Of a stretch of DNA of 64,000 bases, positions 45,901 through 57,900 are shown in pieces (within the stretch, counting starts at the first letter, position 1; each line of letters begins with the position of its first letter). This stretch comes from Archilochus colubris. Taxonomy: Eukaryota > Chordata > Aves > Apodiformes > Trochilidae. The DNA is taken from contig CM041103.1 in assembly GCA_023079485.1 (NCBI GenBank), positions 10,846,503 through 10,910,502 on the forward strand, written 5' to 3'. The notes beneath the pieces were generated by a model. That model was not told the origin of the DNA and did not search any database. It was given only the letters and a program-made list of their open reading frames with translations. The position numbers were made by a program, and so were the translations under genes.

Positions 45901-48900
45901 TGAGGATGTAGAAACTGACCACCCTTTCTCTCATTGTGGTTGGTTTTACAGGTACACAGAATGTGTAACAGAGGGATGAATCAGAACCAGTACTACAAAA
46001 GTTCTTAAGCTTCTGTTCCACAGTAGAAGGGCCTCAGATGGTCCAGGCTGCAGTATTTCTAACACAAATCTAATCTTAATGCTTACCTGACATAAAACTT
46101 CCAGTCTCTGTTTTTCTCCTTCTGCTGTTACCAGCTGGGAGAGTTTTTTTAGCAGTTGTTGGGAGGGTGGAGTAGTGATATCAAGCAAGTATGTCAAAGC
46201 CTCAGAGAGTGTGCAGGCTGGAATTCTTTTGTCACTCGTCCAGTAGCCACCTGGAAACGAGAGAAATAAAAGAACACTTGGCAACTCCCATGGCATTTGA
46301 CAGCTGCAGAGCTTTGCAAAACTCAGTGTCCTTCAAAATATGACTTCAGACTAGGTCACAGCAGGTCTAGACCACAGGGCCCTTCTGAAATGGGGTTAAT
46401 GTGAGTTTTTAAACTTTTTGTAAGGAGAGGATGTGATGCAGAGAATTGCATGATAACAAAACACCACTTTAAAATAAAATGTCTTTTATTTGAGGAAATC
46501 ATCCTTTTGTGTGTCAGGATCCTGTCTGTGATTTAGCAGATTGTTCCTATTAAGATGGAAAAGATGGTAATGAAGTAAATCTGTTTTAGGATTCTGATGT
46601 GTAACAACACAAAGTAAACTGTTGATTAATTGCAGTCAATGGCCAATTCAGCAACTGAGTTACAAAGTGTCAACCTCGGAAACTGCAAACACTGAGACTT
46701 CACCATGGGCTGCCAGAGCAAGCACAACAGAACTGAGAACTGTAAGAATAGCCAAAAGCATCAACAAAATCCTACTGAAATTTAAGGAGTGGGGAATACA
46801 ATCCAATCCAATCCAGTCTATAAAAATTCTCAGGGGTTTTAGAGAAATCTGTTACTTTATTTAGAGAGAACTTACCATCAGCACAGGCTTCGAGTCTGAT
46901 GGGCTGATCAGCTGGGGGGGCATCCCTGACACGAGCAATGAGGCCATGGACTAATTCTGGTTGGTTGCCTGGGAAAATCCCAACATGTTCTCCAGGTAGG
47001 TAGTGCACTTCCTCATTAGTCTCACAGGAAAGCTTAACTAGAATGGTAGCACGACTAGATACAGAAAAAAAGAGATAAGTCTTGGTTACGTCGACAGGGA
47101 TTTCCCCTGAACTGTGCAGAAAAGGAACAAATCTGAAGTGGCACATTGCAAAGTTATTTATTTCTCTGCAATCCCAGAGACTCCATGGGAAATCAGCTCC
47201 TACCTACAACAGCCAAGACTGTACATATTGCTGTGGTCATGGGATAATGATTCTACCAACAACAGTACTGAATTCATATATATTTCTTAATTACTGACAG
47301 GAAAAGATGTTCAAAACCAGGTATTTCAGATGTTTAACATTTTAGTTAAATGTAGTACTGCAGTATTCAAAGAATGAGGAATTGTACCTGGATTTTAAAC
47401 TTTGAAGATTCTGTCTGAATTTCAGCTTCATGAGAATCACATCCTTGGCGTGAATGTTTGCAAGTGCTGTTGAGAAAACAGGACATGACTCATGGCAATT
47501 TTGTGATTAGGTTTGTTGGAAATGTCTTCAAATAATATGCAGAGAACTGAACCGTGCCCTCCCTAGGATGTGATACACTTTTGGTTGGTTATGATGTGTC
47601 CTACAAGCATGCCTTCCCTGACTACATGTAGTTCATCTCAGCATTTGTTCCTTTGGTGCTGTCAAATGGTATGCTGGTTCTGGTGTTCTGGAAAACATAA
47701 TGGTATCTGCAATCTGAACCAATGTTTTTTTTCTCTCTGACCACTGCACTTTATGATATGCATTCTATCATATAGCAGGAGCAAAATCACTTCTAGAAAA
47801 CCTTCAGAGTTAGACCTGTCTGAAGCAAAACAGACAGAGGAAGAGGAAGGTGGGAGGTAATACCTTTAGCCAAGTTCATGGTTCCAGAGTCATGCACTAT
47901 CCTGTAACTCTCAGGATCCCAGCTTTCATCTGAGGTATAGATTGCTGGCAACTGGATGCTGGTTTTCCCACGGATGTTAAAAATGTCACAGGCAGTCTAG
48001 AAAAAAAGAAAACCACAAGGCTATTCATAGCAAAAAGCTCACATTCTTACCATTGTCACCATCCTAATGAGGAGATGTCCATTTCAGAGACTATTTTTTA
48101 TTGATTTCTTTGAATTCAGTGATATTACAGGGGTTCATTCTTATGGGATGCTAGTGAAATACAAATACTTAAATAAAATGAGTGAACAAATTAACTACTG
48201 AATTATTTATTTAGTCACCTTGAATGCTGTGACTGCCCATGAGCGAAAGGCTTCTTCTTGCCCATTAAGTTCATCTCCTTCACCTATGGGAATGAGCTGA
48301 GATGCCCCAAGTTGGGCCAGTTTTCCATCAATGGTATGAGCAAAGGCACAGAAGTCTGGATACATGCTGGACCCCAAACCAAACACAGCATATCTGCAGA
48401 AGGAGTTAAAAATAAGATCACTGTGTTGAGCTAAGTGAAATGCAAAAGTGAAATGCAATCACATGCAAACCAAGAACTTTTACCGAATCTTTTTTCTCAG
48501 GAACTTCAGGGTGAGCAAGGAGTTCTTCAGGGTCTGTATAAAAATTCATAAAATACTTTAAGTTAGAAAAATACTCTAATTTAAACTAGAAGTGAGACCC
48601 TGATCCATGTCTCACACAAGCATATGGGGAAAATGAAAGGGTTGTCTTTGGTCTCAGTCTTTGAGTTGAGCCTCATAATTACTTTTGAGATGAATATTAC
48701 CTTTCCATTGCTTGGAGAATCTCCACTTCCAAAAGTGCTAGTAACCACTAAAAGAAGTGTTTCTTTTTCCAGGTCACAAATGTTGTACTCATGCATGCAC
48801 AGAATCTGGAAGGCAGAGAGCTCATGAGAAATTGCCAGCAGACATAAGAACTAGGAAGATTTCTAACCATTAACAAGACATCACGCTCAAGATCAGTTCT

Positions 48901-51900
48901 ACTCCAACTTACATTTACTGAACATACAAAACAGAATTAGAATTAAAGGCCTTTATCCGCAGAAGCTGATAAAACCAGTCAAACTGCGTTCTCCACTTAG
49001 TGTGGATGATTTATACTTTCTTACCTTAGTGTTGAAGGCACAGTTGAACAAGCTGCACAGGTTGTTTGCCAGTGTTTCAGATTTCCCAGTCTCTGTTGCA
49101 TAGAGGACAGTGACCTTGGTCCTGGTTGCTATGGTTTCTCGCATGAGTGAAGATGCAAAGAGCACAGCCCTGGGGAAAAAATAAAAATTAATATAGCTAC
49201 ACAGTCATTCAGATTGATTCAAGCTAGGAAGGAATGATCTTGAGCATGCTTTTTCCTTGGAAGATTGTCCAGAAGCAATGCACTATAGATAACTCTGAAT
49301 AAGAAGGCTCTTATTTGAGCAACTTACTTTGCCAAAATGCTAAATTTTATTTCTTTTTTCTTTGGCCTTCGGGTCTCATCATGCCAGACATGTGTTTTCC
49401 ATGCATCCACCTTTAAAAAAAAGTTTCAGGTAAAACCACTAAAATAATACACAATTTGTATTTTTTTAAGGGCCAGGTTAAATAGAATCTGTGTATACCA
49501 TACACACTGTGTACAATTATTGTAGCAGTCTGTGCATTTTATTTACAGCCTGAGAATTCAACAGAACCACCACAACTGCCCACAGGACAGTGGGTACTGG
49601 CTGCTGCTTAGGAGTCTCTCTAGAGATTAACGTTCATTAATGAGGCTTTTTCATCCACACCTCTTCAGCTCATCTGCACAGCTGAAGCTGCCAACTACCA
49701 TCATCTTTCTGGATGATTTATTTGTACCTGGTAGTAGTAGAAGGGAGTGAGGACATAGTTCAGCATCTCCTGGTGGAAGACAGGAGTGATGCTGCCTGAT
49801 ATGGGGGGCACAATCCACACCCAGTCAGCCGGGCAGCCCCCACGCACGCGGTACTCGCTCTGCATGTACTTCATGAAGGACTCAGCAGCAGAATGATGAT
49901 CCATGATAGTCACGTTCTGTTTCTGGAATTATTGCAAAAAGAAAGACTTACATAAAAAAGCCCATCCTGTTCTCCTTCCTGATGTAGCTAAAGTAATCCT
50001 GCTGCTTTGGTTAATATTTCAAGGACTTCAGGTCTGGGAAATAATTACTATCAGCAACTATTATATAGATACAGATTGAGGCAGACCTTTGATTTATTCT
50101 TTTTTCATGTCAGCACTTTACCTCTCCAGCACTGTGAGTGTGTGCTGAACAGCCTGATTCATTTTTATCCATTTTTCTTATCATTATATGTTAAGTAAAC
50201 TGTAATCATAAATAAAAGTTATTAGTTAATTGCTTTACATAGATTTTGACACTTAGAAATACATGCTAAAAGGATGAACAATCGTGCCTTTAAATTCCCT
50301 TTTTTGTTGTTTTTCTCTCCCCCTTCTCCCTTCACCTGAGATTTTTTTTTCTGGCCACAACAGGAAACATGGATTCCTGTGCTTTCCCAGGTATAAATCA
50401 AAAATAACTTTATAGAACTATAGTTCTGTAAAGCTGTTATAAGTGAGAGCAAAAGGAAAAAGGGACACTCTGTATTCAGATACCACATTTGTTGACTTAC
50501 CTGGAAGCTATAGAGCACAGCCACATTTATCTCCACAACAGCTCGGTCTTTCCATAAGGATGAAAGTTTCTTTGTTTCCAGTCCCATTCTTCTCCCTACC
50601 TCCTACATGTGAAAAAGTGAGAGAAAAGGGAAAATAAGTTTACTGTGTGGGACTTAGACCTCATGATTTCTGCACACCTCATCACATTAATATGCAGAAA
50701 AAGTATTGCAGAAGGGGAAGAGTCACCTAAGCAGGGGAAGGTTATGGCAGCAGCAACACCAGAGATTAGTGGTGCACCTGAGTTGTGGAGTTGTGGTTCT
50801 GGAGGCTATTCCATTTTGTAAAGAAGGGAGTGGTCCTCTCCTGGACTAAATGGTTTATAAAAACCAGTATCTGGTCATAAGTCTGAATTATTCATTTGTA
50901 CTGGTGAGGTGCAGCTCACCATGGACCTGCAGCTAACCATGAGGACTCTACTGCCTTGTCAACAGCCGACTGGAACCCACAAACACAGCTCTGAGAAATG
51001 CACAGTCAGACACCAAGAGGTCTGACTCAGCAGGACTCAGGGTAAGGGTGGGGAAGAATTCCCTTTGGACAACATTTTCTGTATTTTTTTTTTTTACAGT
51101 TGCAGTTTCACCATTCTATCCAGCTATCTGGGACAGATACTGCCTGCAAAGCCTGACACTGTCTCTTTCTCAGAAGAGCTTCAGGTGCCAGGCCCATTCC
51201 CCCTGCAGCCCAGCACTGGTACCTTCAGGATGTTGTAGCGCTGCACGTCACACAAGTCTCGCACGCCGATCTCTGTCCCCATGTACCAGCCATTGAAAGG
51301 GCACCCTGTGAACTCCAGGCCTCCCACCTCAAGGAGCATGTTGGCAACAGCAGGCAGAGCATACCACTTCAGATCTAACTCCTTGAACCACTCATACCTG
51401 TTGAACAAGCATTTTGATTTACTACTTTGTGTCTTTTCTTCCTTTAGGCAATAAGCAGAAAGGTCCAGGGAGATGAAGAGTACCAACTCCAGGAGAAATG
51501 TCCCAGGAAGCAGAGTTTGCAAAAGCTCAAAGCAGTTTTCATTTATGATGTGGTAACTGCCTGCCTAAGAAACTGCAGAACACTATTACAGAGTTCTGCA
51601 GTCTGCAGGCCACTCCAAAGCAAGGATGAAGAAGAAAATGAGGAGAGAAAGGCAATAAACATGTTATGATTTGACATGTGTGTTACACTGGCATAAGAAA
51701 GAATTTTTAAAATTCTGTATGTAATTGAAATGTAGAGTGGGAAAAAAGAAGATTCCCAATAAAACTGCTATTAGCTTCCTTAATTAAAATTTAATTTCAT
51801 TGTTCTAACAGGCATTTTAACTTTTAGGACAATTTGCCATCATTTTAACCAAACAATTCATCAAATGACTCTTGCAGGCACTGGCTAATAACCTGCTAAG

Positions 51901-54900
51901 CTGAGGCGAAGGCAAAAATGCAATTTTCTAAATCTCTGGTGCTTACTTTGGATGCTCCATGGGCACTTCAAGGACAATTTCTGGTGGGAATTCAAATATT
52001 TCTGGGTCCTGTCCATTTGCTTGGAGAACAAGTGGAACCACATCAAAGCGGCCATACCTCGGTTTCCACCCCAGCTCAATGCACAACTGGAAATAAAATG
52101 CATTTTGGGTTTTTTAAGGTTTCCCCTCCCAGATTTGAAGGCAAAAGAATGTTAACCCTCTAAAACCTGCTGAGGTAAATGCTAAGTGATAATGACTATC
52201 TTTCCCATTCAACCAATGTGGAGCCATGTTGTTCTCACACTGATTGTGCCTCTGGCTTAAGGGGAGCATCAGCTCATCCTGCTTGGAGATGGAGTGGAGA
52301 ATTTTTATATCAGGATTGTCAGAAATCATTGCTCCAGCCTGCACCTAGACCTGTGGGGCAGAACTTCCCATTTGCTCCTTACCGCCACATTCCCTCCCAC
52401 TTTGCCTAAACACATAAGAGAAGAAAAGACACAGATGTGTTAGACAAGATGTGAAGCAGCTGTGGTTCTGTGTTTGGAAGGGTACCTGTGTGAACTCCAC
52501 ATTGGCAGGGTCTCCCATGACAGACCCATCTGGCATCTGATACCCCGCGTACCCGATCAGCTGGCTGTTCCAGACACGGAAATCGTGTTTCCCATCCGTC
52601 CTCTGGGGGAAGACAGTGATGGCTGACCTGCCCAGAGAGACAGCAACACCCCCTTACACCACAGCACCACTCCAGCACCATCTGGTTATTAAGACACAAA
52701 TTGCTGCCAACAGCAATTATTTTATTTTTCCAAAATAAACACCAGTAGAAATAAAAATCACTCATCTTCTCTACTCAGCTCCCTTAATCATCAAATGATG
52801 TTTTCAGGACCATTACAAAAAAAAGGAATTACAAAAGATTTTGCAACATCAGCCATGAAAGTTCCAGTATCTAAAATGTTTGATGATAGCACAGGAATGG
52901 TGAAGTACCAGAAGAATTAAGAGCAGAGACAATTTCTCAAAATACTTAGACAGACCATTTCAAGTCCTTGAACCCAAATCTAGATGTGATTTTTGTTGTT
53001 TAAAATCAAAACTAAAGGTACCTACCTTATATTTCCATTGTTTGTGGCATACTGAATATGGTGACAGATATGCTCAAACATTTCCTTTGCCGTTTTACAA
53101 TCACGTGCATCAAACACCTGTGTGTTACCAACAGAAGCATCAAGAAAAATCATTTTGAAACAGTAATGGAAGCTCAATATCTTTCTTGTGCATATAAGGA
53201 AAGATTCAGGAAACAAGTGAAATGAAAAATCAGAATTTCTCCACTTAACTGTAACTCCCCTAGGATAAGTTCATTTTTATTGTTCTCATATGCATCATTT
53301 TCACATGTAACAACCCTTCAAAGACCAAGACATACACCTGGTTCCACAACACAGATGGTCCCTACACAAGTTTTCATTCAACTATCTAGCAGAGAACTAT
53401 GAAAAAAATATTTGAGCTTGTGATTTGTACAGGAAGGAACAGTCCTCGTCTGAAACAACTGAGGCATATTTTAGCTGATTCTGATTTACTCCAGAGGGCT
53501 GTGGCTCAGGATGCCCAGGTTACCTGTAGGTTGGACCACTGGATTCTCCCAATGCACCGGGGCGCGTTCCTCCAGGCCTGTTTGGCAGCAAAGGTCAGTT
53601 CATCCTTTGTCAGGTGGTAGGTTCCTGTTGTCTCTATCTCCTTGGTCACTGCTTCCAGTCGGATCAGGTGTTCTTCTGTTTTTGGCCTTTTGAACATGGA
53701 ACAGCCACAGAAAGAAACAATCAGAATTTCATTACTTAGAACTGATTTAAATCGCAGAATTCTCTTATGTTCTGGGTCAAGAAGAACACAGGCACTGCTG
53801 GAGCCACAAAGCTTTTGAGTGTCCTTTTGCACAACAAGACCTCTACTTACATCCCTGTTTTTATCTGCCAGGGTGAGGGCAGCTTTCTAGGGAGGGGATT
53901 AGCAACTCTCTGGGTTGAGATTTGGATTAACACTGAGAAGCCTGTCCCTGTTACATATTGATCACCACCCAACACACACAAGTTTTTCTGTGTAGAGTTT
54001 TCATTTAAATTTGGGTTTCCTAGATTAGTTTGGAAAAACTTGTGTAACCACAAGTAAATGAAAAGTAGAGAATACACTCGCTTCAGCCCAGGAGGAGGAT
54101 TATAGTGACTGTCTTCTCAAAGCTCTATTATTTTCACTGGGACACAGCTCTTCTGAGCAAAGTAGTATTTTCATTCCTAAAAAGAAGGACTGAGCAATTT
54201 CATTGTCAGGGAAAGCAACTCTAAAATTCTTTAGCTTGGTAACAGAGAGTGAAGTCAAAACATTAGGAAATATTTATCACAGCACAGACAAAAATTGTTT
54301 TGTTGGCTTACAGATAGTGAGAACAGCCTGCACTGTTTGAGACTTTTCACATTTTCAACAAGATGAAAGATCAAGGGCAAGCTTGTAAGATAGTGTAAAT
54401 CAATGTGATCAAATAGCCATGAGCAGAAACACAGAGACGTGCAAATGTAACAGGCTGGCATGTGGGCACAGCCCACGTGTGAGACAGGGACCTTCAGAAA
54501 GATTCAGATGGGAGAAAGCTTTGTAGAAGAGTTCAAAGTGTCTGAAGAAGTAGCTGCTATGTGGCTGAGCCCCTTTGAAAGTCTGATAGTGTTTTATAAT
54601 GGAATGAGCAAACACTGAATTGTCATTTGAAAGCACAGCCTGTCATGTGAAAACTTTGTCACTGCAAACTCTTGCCCTCAACCAGATGTTCCAGCTTTTG
54701 CTGCAATAAGGTGTCTGCACCATGTCCATTTTTGTGAAAACAAAACCTCTTTCTGAAGCTAGAGCATCCCTCTCAGTGTGCTCAGTAAGCTCATGCTGCT
54801 GATAGCACAGCCCAAGGTTGATAAGCAAGAGACTGCCCTTCTAATTCTTGCCTAAAGCCTTGACAGTCAAACCAGAACAAAAGATACTTGGAACAGCACA

Positions 54901-57900
54901 AAACCCCCCACCATTATCCACATTATTCACATCTAACACTGAGCTGCATGGGAGCTAATCCCCTTAACATCCCCTGCTAGGGAAACAGAAGGTAACATTC
55001 TGTGACCAAGCTGCTTATTACAGAAGTGCTACTATTTAACACACTCAGAAGGGTGAGGAATGCACTGTACAGAGTCCACTTCTGTACACCTCAGACCTGG
55101 GATTGGCAGATATAGCATATGAAGTGCAGTAGTAGTGTTATTTACCTTTCCTAATAGTCCTTAGATGTTTTCTGAACTCACACTATGTAACAGGTCAGTT
55201 CCTGATAGCTGTGAAGCCAGCAAACACTCCTATAGCCTCAGACAGGTAGGCAGAGAATGTTTATACCAAAAATGCAGTGAAGTTGGCTTACTCTTTAAAG
55301 GAATTGTAGTACTGCTTGATGAAGTCTATTGCCTGAGGTAAAAGCTCTGCTGGTGGAACGGGTCCATCTCTAGTACCTCTCACAAGGCCCTTTGGGGTCA
55401 TGAGTGCCCCTTGGCAGGCTTTGGTCCGGCAGTTGATAATCTGAAAAACAGTAAAAAAAATCCCAATGTTGCAATCTTTTATCTTTTCCTATGAAAAATC
55501 ACTATTCAGGTTTCTGTATCTTACCTCTTTTGCTGACAGGTGCAGTGTGTCAAGAAAGCTGGATCCATTTTCCAAGTTTCTTACTTTTACATTTCTTGGA
55601 CATCTTGATATTTGGTTGGAAGCTTTGATACCATATTGGGGAGGGTTCTGGAGAGAGAAAAGATAAAATACACAGTTAGTCCTCACATGAGAACTTGGAG
55701 AGGTTTTAGGCAGTAAGCACAACTCATGTGAACTGCTTGTATCAAACAATGATGCCAGAAACAGACCTCTCTCCCACCACTGTCCTTTGCTGAGGTTATG
55801 GCTGGTGCTGTCTCTATCTGCTTCTTCTTCAGATCATATAGTTTGGCATCATTATTTCCTAAGCTTTAAAAGGGAGAAAGACAATTCAGTATAACACAAC
55901 ATGCTTAGTTTTTGACAGTTATGCCTGAAGCACCAGTAGGGAGATGCTCAGAGCTGTCCCTGAAAGACATACTGAGTCAATTAGCCAACCATTAATTAAT
56001 AATCACTTTGCTAATTTTTTTAGCATACACATGCCTCCTCAGTCCTAGCATACATTAAATCATTAGAACACACCCAATAAACTTAGGACTATGAAACAGA
56101 AAGCAGGATGGTTTATTTCCCCAGGAATTGTATAACTTAGATGCAAAAGCTTCAATGTCCCTTCGCAAGACACCACCACCCAGTGAGCCTCAGGGCAACT
56201 GTTCTCTGGTTAATATTGATCTGGAAGAACATTACAGGTTTCTCCAGATCCCACAACACTTAACTTTCTTCTTCAAATGAAGGAGAAACTATGAAACCAT
56301 TAAAATACAATGATCTTACTCATGGATCTTCCTATTTTTCTCCACATTGTTATTAATGTCCTTTTCTCCAGAGGACTGGCTCTTTGCAGCACGAGTCTTG
56401 AATACAAACTGCCATGGGCACAACATTTTGTATGCTTTATTTATGACCTCAGTTCACAGGGCTGAAATCTTGTTTTCTGTGATGTGGGAACACCTGTGGA
56501 AACAGAAAAAAAACAAGGTCAGTTTTTAACATAGAAGGTGACTCCCTTTAAAAGGGCTCTGAAACTCACCAGATCAACTGATCTCATCTGATCAGCTTCC
56601 TGTTTTAAGAAGGAAAATTACTTGACTCTTAGAGTACTGATGCTGAAACTAAAAGTTACCTTTGTCAGCATCATGATGCAGCCATGCCTTGTTTTACAAC
56701 ACTGGTAAGAGAGATTCAAACGTTGCATAAAATACAGCTGCATAAACAGCAAATATCAGCATGTGAGAGACAGGCATGCTTTGCTCCTCTGAAAAGCACA
56801 CCTTGAGACTTGGGGATTCAGAAGTTTGTTAAGTGTTATTAAATGTTCTGTTAGTTCACATCACTGTTAGCTATGGAAAAGGGATATAAAATGCTACTGG
56901 TTTATTCACATAGTTATGAATAAAAAACAGTCTGTAAATTAACCAAAACATTTTGCAGTGTATTCACTTGCCAGAGGCAAACTGAATTCTGAGACTGACT
57001 TCTGTACTTTGTAAGAAAACACACACACATAGCATACAGTTGGATGTAACAAATATAAGTATGTACAAAGTTTAATGGTTTTCATTTGAACATACATTTT
57101 CTGCTAATTTCTTATCCTAAAATGGATTTTTGTGCCAGGGAAGGTGTGACAGAAGAAAAAGAGCAAACTGGTAAATTGGTAGCTAAAGCAGAATCAGGAA
57201 TAAATCTAAATTATTATTCTGCACTAAAAAATGCTGCAGTATGCCTGTACAGCTTTGAGAAACACTGGGGAAAAAGACAGAAGGAAAGTATAGGGAGAGA
57301 GAAAAGAAGAAACAAAGAAAAGAAGACATGAAGAGAAAGTAAAAGAGAAAAAAAAGGAAAAAGCCCAGAAAAAACCCAACAAAAAATACACAAAAGGAAA
57401 AGAGTAAAGGGGAAAATTAAAAAGAAGAAGGAAAAAAAAGAAGAGGAAAAAGAAGAAGAGGAAAAAGAAGAAAAGAAAAAAGAAGAAAAGAAAAAAGAAG
57501 AAAAGAAAAAAGAAGAAAAGAAAAAAGAAGAAAAGAAAAAGAAAAAAGGAAAGAAAAAAGAGAGAAGACACATTTTCTATTCACTGGCATTCGGAGTAAG
57601 GACTTGCTTCCTGTGCTCTCCTTCACAGGGATCTTTAGACAACATTTACAATATTACCTGTTAGATGCACAAACTTTTAAATCAGCAGAAAGGGGAATCA
57701 AGTTTTGGAGCAGCTGGATGGCTTGGATGTCCTGCAGGAGACTGGTCCCAACACTTTACTCCTAATCTGGAGAAAAAGCCCAGTTTGCCACAGAACTCTC
57801 CTCCTGTGAGGTGGGTGCAGGCATGGCAGAGCCTTACCGTGCTGCCTTACCCTGCTTTGAGAGATGCTCCTGACCCTGCCAGGAGTCGGTGTCCTCTGCA

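Larger units (their letters stand above)
43103..56319 (-). other. NOS2 introns between listed exons
   Basis: All gaps between the listed exons have GT-AG ends on the - strand. Longest is 53687-55291 (about 1.6 kb). No other gene or clear mobile element was seen. A short CAA repeat is at 44949-44961. Confidence 0.85.

Noticed and set aside
57214..57626. Phe/Ser/Leu-rich frames on the - strand
   Set aside because: They are translation of the polypurine/polypyrimidine repeat.
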